A stretch of DNA of 64,000 nucleotides, taken from positions 36,955-100,954 of the forward strand of contig CAMZAX010000005.1 of the NCBI GenBank assembly GCA_947304355.1. Reading direction: 5' to 3'. Below the pieces are notes generated by a model, which did no database searches, had not been told where the DNA came from, and saw only the letters and a program-made list of their open reading frames with translations. Below are positions 8,720-15,364 of this stretch, in pieces. Position 1 is the first letter of the stretch; the number at the start of each line of letters is the position of its first letter. Position numbers and translations under genes: made by a program. The DNA comes from an uncultured Selenomonadales bacterium (GTDB taxonomy: Bacteria > Bacillota > Negativicutes > Selenomonadales > Selenomonadaceae).

Positions 8720-9399
8720 TTGCCAACACCCTTGCGCATGGCTTTAAGCAGAGTTTCTTCGGCGCGTTCCATGTGGCGTTCGGCGGCGTCGCGAGCGGCG
8801 TCCACGTCGCCGGCAGCAATGGCCTCAACCATGGCGCGATGTTCTTCGAGCGTCTCTTGCAGTCTGCCGGGGTAAGACATGGACAACGTGCGGAAGCGGG
8901 CGAGCTGTTCTTTAAGGTTGCTGATAATCGCGACGAGCCGGTCGTTGCGGCTGACCTGGTAAAGCAAGCCGTGAAATTCAATGTCCGTCGCGACGATTTT
9001 GTCCATGTCTTTGCGTTCGATGTGCCCTTCGATTTCGGCGAGCAGGGCGCGGAGTCTGTCCAATTCTTCGGGCTCAATGCGAATCGCAGCCAAACCCGTC
9101 GACAGCGATTCGAGTGCCGAGCGAATCTCAAAAATTTCTTTGACGTCGTGCACCGACACGCTTGAAACGTAAGTGCCCCTGCGCGGCATCATGATAACGT
9201 AACCTTCCTGTTCGAGCTTGCGAATGGCTTCGCGGACGGGCGTGCGACTGATTCCGAGCTCTTCGGCAAGCTGAACTTCCATGAGCCTTTCGCCCGGCTC
9301 CAAAATCCCGCGCCTTATCGCGTCGCGCAACGCTTCACAAACGGTTTCGCGCAACGGCTGATAGCTGTCTATCGTTATCGGTTGCAGTCTGTTGCCCAT
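8716..9399 (-). CDS. GntR-family transcriptional regulator, FCD subfamily
   Basis: About 227 aa. The N-terminal winged helix (ILEPGERLMEVQLAEELG, then SRTPVREAIRKLEQEGYV) is classic GntR. The C-terminal all-helical FCD ligand domain contains DIEFHGLLYQ and EHRAMVEAI, with the histidines and acidic residues that usually bind a metal in this subfamily. ATG at 9399 is preferred because AAGGA lies 9 nt upstream; an ATG two codons earlier sits too close. It starts just after ispE, an association common in Firmicutes. The ligand is unknown. Its stop overlaps the hicA start. Confidence 0.92.
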   Translation of the reverse strand: MGNRLQPITIDSYQPLRETVCEALRDAIRRGILEPGERLMEVQLAEELGISRTPVREAIRKLEQEGYVIMMPRRGTYVSSVSVHDVKEIFEIRSALESLSTGLAAIRIEPEELDRLRALLAEIEGHIERKDMDKIVATDIEFHGLLYQVSRNDRLVAIISNLKEQLARFRTLSMSYPGRLQETLEEHRAMVEAIAAGDVDAARDAAERHMERAEETLLKAMRKGVGK

Positions 9400-9415
9400 A
9401 GTCATTCATCCTTAC

Positions 9416-10270
9416 TCAATGAAACTTCGTGATAAAAACTTGCGTGTCGACGGCGGCGGCAATTCTTTTAGCCGCAGCGTCGTCGTCAGTCAATGCAAAA
9501 ACCGTCGGACCGGAGCCGCTCATCAAAGCGACTCGTGCACCGGCGGAAAGGAACTTCCTTTTGCAGTCGGCAACGGCGGGGATTTTCTTAAGCGCAACGC
9601 TTTCGAGGACGTTGGAGAAATTTTTAAACGCCGCGTCATAATCGCCGCTTGCCATCTGCGCGATAATCTCTTGCGTGGGCGGGTGAACGGTTGCGGGTTG
9701 CGCGTCGTAGGTTTTGTAAGCCCAAGCCGTAGAAATTTCGCCGTCGGGTTTGGCAAGGACGACGCCGAACTTTTTCACGGGAGCGAGCCGCGTCAAGACT
9801 TCGCCGCGCCCTTCGGAAAGACACGTGCCGCCGATTATGCAAAAGGGAACGTCCGAGCCTACACACGCGCCGATTGTGCAAAGTTCGTCTTCAGTCAAGT
9901 GCAGGTCGTAAAGGCGATTCATGCCGCGAATAACCGCCGCCGCGTCAGCCGAGCCGCCCGCCAAGCCTGCCGCCGCCGGGATTTTTTTCGTCAGCGCAAT
10001 CGCGACGCCCAAATCTTTGCCGCAAAATTTTTGAAACTCGACAGCCGCGCGCCACGCCAAATTTCGTTCGTCGGTCGGAATGGTTTCGCCGCCCGCTATG
10101 CCCGTCGCGTCCATTGCCAACGTCACGCCGCCCGAAATTTTTTCAAGCGTCACCGCGTCCGCCAAGGCAATCGTCTGCATTATCATCGACACTTCGTGAT
10201 AGCCGTCCGCACGCACGCCCAAAATATCCAGCGTCAAGTTGATTTTCGCCCGCGCAAATTCCTTAAGCAT
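9416..10270 (-). CDS. ispE: 4-diphosphocytidyl-2-C-methyl-D-erythritol kinase
   Basis: GHMP-family kinase of the non-mevalonate isoprenoid pathway, phosphorylating CDP-ME. 284 aa, normal length. The start MLKEFARAKINLTLDILG is the usual IspE N-terminus and has a GGTGAG site; longer frames upstream are not used. The ATP-binding glycine-rich motif is AAGLAGGSADAAAV and the C-terminal motif is MSGSGPTVFAL. It lies 70 nt after obg and 16 nt before gntR, in one operon. Confidence 0.96.
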   Translation of the reverse strand: MLKEFARAKINLTLDILGVRADGYHEVSMIMQTIALADAVTLEKISGGVTLAMDATGIAGGETIPTDERNLAWRAAVEFQKFCGKDLGVAIALTKKIPAAAGLAGGSADAAAVIRGMNRLYDLHLTEDELCTIGACVGSDVPFCIIGGTCLSEGRGEVLTRLAPVKKFGVVLAKPDGEISTAWAYKTYDAQPATVHPPTQEIIAQMASGDYDAAFKNFSNVLESVALKKIPAVADCKRKFLSAGARVALMSGSGPTVFALTDDDAAAKRIAAAVDTQVFITKFH

Positions 10271-10340
10271 TAACTCACCACGCCTATTAAATTTTCGGCG
10301 AAATTCTACCACGCTTTATTTTAGTTGGCAAGGTTGACGT

Positions 10341-11621
10341 TCATTCGTGCCACTCAAACTCAAGCCCGCCGATATGAACGGTCGTGCCCTCCTTGATTCC
10401 GCGAGCCTTCAACAGAGCGTCGAGGTTCTTCATGCGCCAGATGAATTGGAAACGGCGCAAACCCTCCGTGTTGTCGAAGTTGGTCATTGCGACGATTTTC
10501 TCAAGGTTCTTGTTGCGAACGATGAACTCCGCCGCGTCGTTGCGTTCGATTATGACGGAGTCGTCGTCCTTAGCCACGTCGAAGACTTTCACGGCGTCGA
10601 CGACGGGTTCAACTTCCTTGCCGAGTTCGTCAAGCCGCTTGCCGACGAAATTAATCAGCGCGTCAAGATTTTCGTGCGCGGCGGCAGATATTGCAAAGAA
10701 CGGAATATTTTCCTGCGCGGCGAGCCGTTCAAGGGCGGGCAAGTTGTCATTGGCTTGCGGCAGGTCGATTTTGTTGGCAACGAGGATTTGCGGACGCTTG
10801 GAAAGTTTTTCGCTGTAGCGTTTCAATTCGGCGTTAATCTTTTGAAAATCGGCAACGGGGTCGCGTCCGTCAACAGCCGCCGCGTCGACGATGTGCAGGA
10901 TTAATTTCGTGCGTTCGATGTGGCGCAGGAAGTCATGCCCCAAGCCGACACCGTCCGCCGCGCCTTCGATAAGCCCGGGGATGTCCGCCATGACGAAAGA
11001 TTTTTCGTAGCCGAGACTGACAACGCCCAACACCGGCACGAGCGTCGTGAAGTGATAATCGGCGATTTCGGGGCGCGCGGAGCTGACGGCGGCTATCAAG
11101 CTGGACTTGCCGACGCTGGGATAGCCGACAAGCCCGACGTCCGCCAAAAGTTTCAGTTCAAGCAACAGTTCGCGACTTTCGCCGGGCTCACCGTATTCGG
11201 CAAAGGTTGGGGCACGTCGCGACGCCGATTTGAATTTGGCATTGCCTCTGCCGCCGCGTCCGCCGCGTGCGACGATTGCGCGCTGACCGAGCTCCGTCAA
11301 GTCGGCAAGCACTTCACCGGTCGTCGCGTCCTTGACGAGCGTGCCCTGCGGGACTTTGATAACGCAATCGTCCGCGCCGCGCCCGAATTGTTTTTTAACG
11401 TCGCCGGCAGTGCCGTTGTCCGCCGTGAATCTGCGGTTGAATCGGAAGTTCAGCAGGGTGTTGACGTTCGCATCGACTTCAAGAACAACGTCGCCGCCCT
11501 TGCCGCCGTCGCCGCCGTCGGGTCCGCCTTTGGGCACAAATTTTTCGCGGCGGAAGGACGATTTGCCGTTGCCGCCGTCGCCCGCCCGCACGCTGATTTT
11601 GCCTCTGTCTATGAATTGCAT
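10341..11621 (-). CDS. obg: GTPase Obg
   Basis: Ribosome-associated GTPase of 426 aa, essential in many bacteria. The glycine-rich Obg fold occupies residues 1-155 (VRAGDGGNGKSSFRREKF). The G domain shows GYPSVGKSSL (G1), DIPGLIEGA (G3), NKID (G4) and SAAAHENL (G5). The final 75 residues are the OCT domain found in Firmicute Obg. The start MQFIDRGKI has GGAGG 8 nt upstream; six upstream codons overlap that site and are excluded. It is the first gene of the minus-strand block. Confidence 0.97.
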   Translation of the reverse strand: MQFIDRGKISVRAGDGGNGKSSFRREKFVPKGGPDGGDGGKGGDVVLEVDANVNTLLNFRFNRRFTADNGTAGDVKKQFGRGADDCVIKVPQGTLVKDATTGEVLADLTELGQRAIVARGGRGGRGNAKFKSASRRAPTFAEYGEPGESRELLLELKLLADVGLVGYPSVGKSSLIAAVSSARPEIADYHFTTLVPVLGVVSLGYEKSFVMADIPGLIEGAADGVGLGHDFLRHIERTKLILHIVDAAAVDGRDPVADFQKINAELKRYSEKLSKRPQILVANKIDLPQANDNLPALERLAAQENIPFFAISAAAHENLDALINFVGKRLDELGKEVEPVVDAVKVFDVAKDDDSVIIERNDAAEFIVRNKNLEKIVAMTNFDNTEGLRRFQFIWRMKNLDALLKARGIKEGTTVHIGGLEFEWHE

Positions 11622-11644
11622 TTGATTTGCCTCCGTCATAACAT

Positions 11645-11683
11645 CTAGTTCCTAGTTCCTAGTTCCTAGTTCCTAGTTCCTAA
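11645..11683. repeat. CTAGTTC heptamer tandem repeat (about 5.5 copies)
   Basis: Perfect 7-bp period in the divergent gap between obg and the branching-enzyme gene, just upstream of the plus-strand promoter at 11698. Confidence 0.95.
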
Positions 11684-11697
11684 ATTCTATATCAGTC

Positions 11698-11726
11698 TTG
11701 ATTAAAAAACAACGATTTGCTACAAT
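11698..11726 (+). promoter_or_regulatory. Sigma-70-type promoter for the branching enzyme
   Basis: TTGATT, a 17-nt spacer, then TACAAT at 11721-11726; the ATG follows about 40 nt later with GGGGAGGA at a good distance. Confidence 0.75.
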
Positions 11727-11766
11727 CGACGCGGTAAACTCAAATGCGATTAGGGGAGGAATGATT

Positions 11767-13779
11767 ATGGCGAAAGAACACATCGGCTTGGTTGCGAAGG
11801 ACGGCTGGCTCGAACCGTTTGAGGACGCGATACGCGGGCGGCACGATCACGCTGTCTGGAAAATCTCACAGCTCACGCAGGACGGCAAGCGCACGCTGTC
11901 CGATTTCGCGTCGGGTCATTTGTATTTCGGGTTGCACAAGACGGCGGACGGTTGGGTTTTCCGCGAATGGGCTCCGAACGCTTCGGCAATTTATTTAATC
12001 GGCGATTTCAACGGCTGGCAGAAAACCGAGGAATATCGTTGCAAGCGAATCGACAACGGCAACTGGGAACTCAAATTGCCCGCCGACAAAATGAAACACG
12101 GCGACCTTTACAAAATGTACGTGCGCTGGGACAACGGCGAAGGCGAACGCATTCCCGCATGGTGTCAACGCGTCGTGCAGGACGACAACACGAAAATTTT
12201 CTCCGCGCAAGTGTGGGATCCGCCTCAAAAGCACGAGTGGCACGACCAAGGCTTCAAGGTTGACACGAACCCGCTTTTGATTTACGAATCGCATGTCGGC
12301 ATGGCGCAGGACGCAGAGAAAGTCGGAACCTACACCGAATTCAAAGACAACATCCTGCCGCGCATAAAAAAAGCCGGCTACACCGCCGTTCAAATCATGG
12401 CGATTCAAGAGCACCCTTACTACGGCAGCTTCGGCTATCACGTGAGCAGTTTCTTCGCGCCGTCAAGCCGTTGCGGCACGCCCGAAGAGCTCAAAGACTT
12501 AATCGACACCGCGCACCAAATGGGCTTGGGCGTCATTATGGACATCGTGCACAGCCACGCCGTCAAGAACGAAGTCGAAGGCTTGGGCAACCTGGCGGGC
12601 GACCCGAATCAATTCTTCTATCCCGGCGACCGTCACGAACACCCCGCTTGGGACAGCCTCTGCTTCGATTACGGCAAGGACGACGTGTTACACTTCCTGC
12701 TGAGCAACTGCAAATACTGGCTTGAAGAATATCACTTCGACGGCTTCCGCTTCGACGGCATAACGTCCATGCTTTACTACAGCCACGGGCTCGGCGAGGC
12801 GTTCTGCGGCTACGGCGACTACTTCAACGGACACCAGGACGACAACGCCATTTGCTACTTGATGATTGCCAACAAGCTGATTCACGAAGTCAAGCCCGAC
12901 GCCGTCACGATTGCCGAAGACGTTAGCGGTATGCCCGGTCTTGCAAGCAAATTCGAGGACGGCGGCTTCGGATTCAACTACCGCCTTGCAATGAACGTGC
13001 CCGATTACTGGATTAAGATGATTAAGGAACAGCGCGACGAGGATTGGAAACCGTCAAGCATTTTCTGGGAGATGACCAACCGCCGCGCAGACGAGAAAAC
13101 CGTTTCCTACGCCGAAAGCCACGACCAAGCATTGGTTGGCGACAAAACGATTATCTTCCGCCTGATTGATGCCGACATGTATTGGCACTTCCGCAAGGGC
13201 GACGAAAACGACGTTGCCAATCGCGGCATTGCCCTGCACAAGATGATAAGGCTCGTCACGCTGTCGACGTGCAACGGCGGCTACTTAAACTTCATGGGCA
13301 ACGAATTCGGTCACCCCGAATGGATTGACTTCCCGCGCGAGGGCAACGGCTGGAGCTACAAATACGCGCGCCGTCAATGGCACCTGCTTGACGACCAGAC
13401 ACTTTGCTATCACGAATTGGGCGACTTCGACCGCGCGATGATTGCTGTCATTAAAGCGGAGCCCGACTTCGTGAACTTGCCCGTCCGTGAGATTTGGCAC
13501 GACGACGCCGACCAAGTGTTGGCTTACATGCGCGGGCGGTTGTTGTTCGTCTTCAACTTCTCGCCGACGAAATCGTTCACGGGTTACGGCTTCCTCGTCC
13601 CCAAGGGCAATTACGATGTCATGCTCAACACTGACGACAAGGCGTTCGGCGGCTTCGGTTTGACCGACGACACGATTGTTCACGAGACGAATTACGACCC
13701 GCTTTACGACCGCGACAACAAAGATTGGCTCAAGCTTTACATCCCGGCGCGCAGTGCCGTCGTCCTTTGGAAGAATTGA
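11767..13779 (+). CDS. glgB: 1,4-alpha-glucan branching enzyme (GH13, eukaryote-like type)
   Basis: Makes alpha-1,6 branches in glycogen. 670 aa. An N-terminal CBM48 domain (FREWAPNASAIYLIGDFNGW) is followed by a GH13 barrel. Catalytic motifs: DIVHSHAVKN, DGFRFDGITS with the nucleophile Asp, IAEDVSGMPG with the acid Glu, and SYAESHDQALVG. Length and the motifs YESHVGMAQ and NFMGNEFGHPEW match the eukaryote-like GH13_8 subfamily better than E. coli GlgB (my recognition). The ATG at 11767 has GGAGG 7 nt upstream. No other glycogen gene is in the window. Confidence 0.93.
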   Translation: MAKEHIGLVAKDGWLEPFEDAIRGRHDHAVWKISQLTQDGKRTLSDFASGHLYFGLHKTADGWVFREWAPNASAIYLIGDFNGWQKTEEYRCKRIDNGNWELKLPADKMKHGDLYKMYVRWDNGEGERIPAWCQRVVQDDNTKIFSAQVWDPPQKHEWHDQGFKVDTNPLLIYESHVGMAQDAEKVGTYTEFKDNILPRIKKAGYTAVQIMAIQEHPYYGSFGYHVSSFFAPSSRCGTPEELKDLIDTAHQMGLGVIMDIVHSHAVKNEVEGLGNLAGDPNQFFYPGDRHEHPAWDSLCFDYGKDDVLHFLLSNCKYWLEEYHFDGFRFDGITSMLYYSHGLGEAFCGYGDYFNGHQDDNAICYLMIANKLIHEVKPDAVTIAEDVSGMPGLASKFEDGGFGFNYRLAMNVPDYWIKMIKEQRDEDWKPSSIFWEMTNRRADEKTVSYAESHDQALVGDKTIIFRLIDADMYWHFRKGDENDVANRGIALHKMIRLVTLSTCNGGYLNFMGNEFGHPEWIDFPREGNGWSYKYARRQWHLLDDQTLCYHELGDFDRAMIAVIKAEPDFVNLPVREIWHDDADQVLAYMRGRLLFVFNFSPTKSFTGYGFLVPKGNYDVMLNTDDKAFGGFGLTDDTIVHETNYDPLYDRDNKDWLKLYIPARSAVVLWKN

Positions 13780-13780
13780 T

Positions 13781-13850
13781 AAGGGACAAGGGGTAAGGGA
13801 CAAGGGACAAGGGATTTGTTTTTAAACTTGTTCCTTGTTCTTTTTTTTTC
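13781..13850 (+). terminator. Terminator built from heptamer repeats
   Basis: AAGGGACAAG-type repeats at 13781-13815 pair with the complementary stretch CTTGTTCCTT at about 13827-13838, followed by TTCTTTTTTTTTC. It ends the branching-enzyme transcript. Confidence 0.65.
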
Positions 13851-13871
13851 TTGTTCGGAGGCGGTGATAAC

Positions 13872-14060
13872 ATGATACCCGTGATAATCGGCGCGGCTGT
13901 CGGTGCGGCGGCGGCTTACAAATTTTTTGACGGCAAGCGCGAAAAAAAATCCCGCGAAGAAACTTTCACGCGTTACATTTCCGAAGAGGACGTTCCGCCC
14001 GACGTGCTTGAAAAAATTCGCGCCAAACGTCGCGCACGGCTCGGCAAGGACGATTGTTAA
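13872..14060 (+). CDS. Small membrane-anchored protein of unknown function
   Basis: 62 aa, not recognised. The first 18 residues (MIPVIIGAAVGAAAAYKF) form a glycine/alanine-rich membrane helix. The rest is charged and probably cytoplasmic (DGKREKKSREETF, then PPDVLEKIRAKRRARLG). The ATG at 13872 has GGAGG 10 nt upstream. The promoter of the sigma-factor gene overlaps its last codons. Confidence 0.7.
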   Translation: MIPVIIGAAVGAAAAYKFFDGKREKKSREETFTRYISEEDVPPDVLEKIRAKRRARLGKDDC

Positions 14061-14082
14061 AGCGGCGGCGTTGTGTTACAAT
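14054..14082 (+). promoter_or_regulatory. Promoter for the sigma-factor gene
   Basis: TTGTTA at 14054-14059, a 17-nt spacer, then TACAAT at 14077-14082, within and just after the end of the preceding small gene. Confidence 0.6.
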
Positions 14083-14125
14083 CGGCGTGAAAAATTTTTG
14101 CTTCGCGCAGGAAAGGCGGAGACTG

Positions 14126-14674
14126 ATGGCTGACATCGAATATTACAACGAGCTTGCTCAACGGGCGACGACCGACGAAGACGCCTTCGAGGAGCTTTAC
14201 GAACATTTTTTCCCGCGAGTGTACAATTTCATTTTCGCGCGGCTGAAAAACGCTGCGGACGCCGACGACGTGACGAGCATCGCTTTCATTAAGATGAACG
14301 AGAACTTGGAGCGGTACAATCCCGCCGTCGCCGCCTTTTCGACGTGGCTGTTCCGTATCGCGTCCAATGCGATAATCGACCACACGCGCCACCACGAAAA
14401 AAGTCAGGAGACCGAGTGGGAAGAATTCTTCGACCCCGCCGCGCCCGAATATCAAGAGCCCGAAGCGCAGGCAATGACCAACGAGGACAATCGCGAATTG
14501 TTTGAGGCACTGGACAAGCTCAACGAACGCGAACGCCGTATCGTCGAACTGAAATATTTTTCGGACATGGACACGCGCGCAATCGCCGAACTGATGTCGA
14601 TGACCGAAGGCAACGTCCGCACGACGCTTTCACGCACGCTTACAAAGCTCAAGAAATTTTTAACCGACGTGTAA
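14126..14674 (+). CDS. RNA polymerase sigma factor, ECF-like
   Basis: 182 aa with region 2 (FEELYEHFFPRVYNFIFARL, then DADDVTSIAFIKM and FSTWLFRIASNAIIDHTR) and region 4 (LDKLNERERRIVELKYF, then MTEGNVRTTLSRTLTKLKKF). Region 3 is absent, as expected for ECF-type factors, which redirect RNA polymerase to a small regulon. The start at MADIEYYNE follows a GGAG site; longer frames are not used. No anti-sigma gene is adjacent. The peptide gene at 14730 follows 55 nt downstream on the same strand, so it could be cotranscribed or controlled by this factor; this is inference. Confidence 0.88.
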   Translation: MADIEYYNELAQRATTDEDAFEELYEHFFPRVYNFIFARLKNAADADDVTSIAFIKMNENLERYNPAVAAFSTWLFRIASNAIIDHTRHHEKSQETEWEEFFDPAAPEYQEPEAQAMTNEDNRELFEALDKLNERERRIVELKYFSDMDTRAIAELMSMTEGNVRTTLSRTLTKLKKFLTDV

Positions 14675-14729
14675 CAAATTCGCCGGCGCGACGTATAAGG
14701 TGCAGAAAACAACTTAAGGAGTGATTGAA

Positions 14730-14924
14730 ATGACGACGATAGAAAACAAACTCGGCAACGTAGATTTCTCACAATTCAGCAAGGTGAAGGACAGCCTCCT
14801 GTTCCGCTTGAAACTTCGCCGCCGCGCCATCAACGAGGAAATGAGCCTTGAAGATCTCGACCAAGTCGCCGCAGCCGGCAACCCGAACTTGAAGCCCGAC
14901 TTCAACAAGATACCCGTCGTATGA
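14730..14924 (+). CDS. Putative secreted-peptide precursor with double-glycine-type leader
   Basis: 64 aa with AAGGAG 8 nt ahead of the ATG. Residues 1-50 look like a leader for a C39-peptidase exporter: an amphipathic basic segment, then the acidic stretch EEMSLEDLDQVAAAG, matching the LxxxELxxVxGG/AG pattern of Nif11/NHLP-type leaders. Cleavage after AAG would release a core of about 14 residues (NPNLKPDFNKIPVV) without Cys, and with no modification enzyme nearby. The exporter operon with the matching C39 protease lies on the opposite strand, converging on this gene. The mature peptide may be unmodified; function is unknown. Confidence 0.65.
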   Translation: MTTIENKLGNVDFSQFSKVKDSLLFRLKLRRRAINEEMSLEDLDQVAAAGNPNLKPDFNKIPVV

Positions 14925-14934
14925 AACTTTAAAA

Positions 14935-14966
14935 CCCCCGCCGATTGTTGACGGGGGCTTTTTATT
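14935..14966 (+). terminator. Terminator after the precursor peptide gene
   Basis: CCCCCG and CGGGGG arms with a loop of about 11 nt, then CTTTTTATTT, starting about 10 nt past the stop. Confidence 0.9.
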
Positions 14967-14994
14967 TGACAACGCGGCGCGACTGTGATAAATT
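14966..14994 (+). promoter_or_regulatory. Promoter of the antisense RNA
   Basis: TTGACA at 14966-14971, a 17-nt spacer, and TAAATT at 14989-14994 preceded by TGA, which makes an extended -10. Confidence 0.75.
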
Positions 14995-15019
14995 GACTGC
15001 GTTGTTAAGGCAACAACTG

Positions 15020-15054
15020 TAACCAGTACTAGCAGTTCAAACGTAATTCTCACC
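15020..15054. repeat. Direct repeat, copy A (within the antisense RNA)
   Basis: TAACCAGTACT, a 6-nt insert, then TCAAACGTAATTC. It matches copy B with one substitution in the second block plus the insert. Confidence 0.85.
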
Positions 15055-15055
15055 G

Positions 15056-15102
15056 AAACGAAAACCCCCGACGGAGTGATGAACCGACGGGGGCTTCGTT
15101 TT
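15056..15102. terminator. Bidirectional terminator shared by toxin mRNA and antisense RNA
   Basis: Arms CCCCCGACGG (15065-15074) and CCGACGGGGG (15084-15093), one mismatch, with T-rich tails on both strands. Confidence 0.85.
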
Positions 15103-15157
15103 GCCATAACCGGTTGATGAGACCGATTAGCGGGCGGACAATTGGACGTTCTGCCGC

Positions 15158-15250
15158 TTAAAAGAAGCGTTTGATGATAAGGTAAGCGATTACGCCACCG
15201 GCTGCGTTTGTTGCTACGTCTAAGAGCACGTTAACCAGTACTTCAAACAT
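15158..15250 (-). CDS. 30-aa hydrophobic peptide, putative type I toxin (Fst-like)
   Basis: Too short for usual ORF calling. The ATG at 15250 has a very strong ribosome site (GGAGGGAGGTGG). The product begins MFEVLVNVLLDVAT and ends GGVIAYLIIKRFF: one membrane helix with a short basic tail, the size and form of Fst/Ldr-type toxins, which insert in the membrane. Its start region is complementary to the RNA encoded at 15001-15104. A possible helix between 15270 and 15300 (CCTC facing the ribosome site) may hold back translation. It could instead be an unrelated small membrane peptide. Confidence 0.7.
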   Translation of the reverse strand: MFEVLVNVLLDVATNAAGGVIAYLIIKRFF

Positions 15251-15259
15251 AATTCCACC
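15232..15259. repeat. Direct repeat, copy B (toxin translation start)
   Basis: TAACCAGTACT followed by TCAAACATAATTC on the plus strand. On the mRNA strand it spans the ribosome site, the ATG and the first codons of the 30-aa peptide. Confidence 0.85.
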
Positions 15260-15309
15260 TCCCTCCTCAAGCGTCGAGTTACCGCCTTAAGAGGTACGGC
15301 ATTGGCGTG

Positions 15310-15315
15310 ATTATA
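15310..15315 (-). promoter_or_regulatory. Extended -10 promoter for the 30-aa peptide
   Basis: On the minus strand TGATATAAT (extended -10) lies about 60 nt ahead of the ATG. The -35 region (TTTTTC at 17 nt) is weak, as often with extended -10 promoters. Confidence 0.6.
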
Positions 15316-15331
15316 TCAGAAAGTTTTCAAA

Positions 15332-15364
15332 TGAAAAACCCCCGCCGCGTTGACGGGGGTTTTG
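15332..15364 (-). terminator. Terminator after the TolC-like gene
   Basis: CCCCCGTCAACG-type arm pairing with GCGGGGG, followed by TTTTT, directly past the stop at 15365. Confidence 0.85.

Larger units (their letters stand above)
15001..15104 (+). ncRNA. Candidate antitoxin RNA of a type I (par/Fst-like) system
   Basis: About 105 nt between a strong promoter and a hairpin terminator. It opens with the perfect hairpin GTTGTT/AACAAC (15001-15017). It then carries 15020-15054, which repeats in direct orientation the sequence 15232-15259 covering the ribosome site and first codons of the 30-aa peptide gene on the opposite strand. The RNA is therefore complementary to that mRNA's translation start. 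No convincing ORF on its strand. The layout matches pAD1 par RNA II. Confidence 0.7.

Noticed and set aside
14769..15107. Possible second small membrane peptide on the minus strand (ITFELLVLVTVVALTT)
   Set aside because: It is the reverse complement of the antisense RNA; its likeness to the 30-aa toxin comes from the direct repeat. There is no good start, and it would run through two terminators. It may show that the RNA arose from a copy of the toxin gene.
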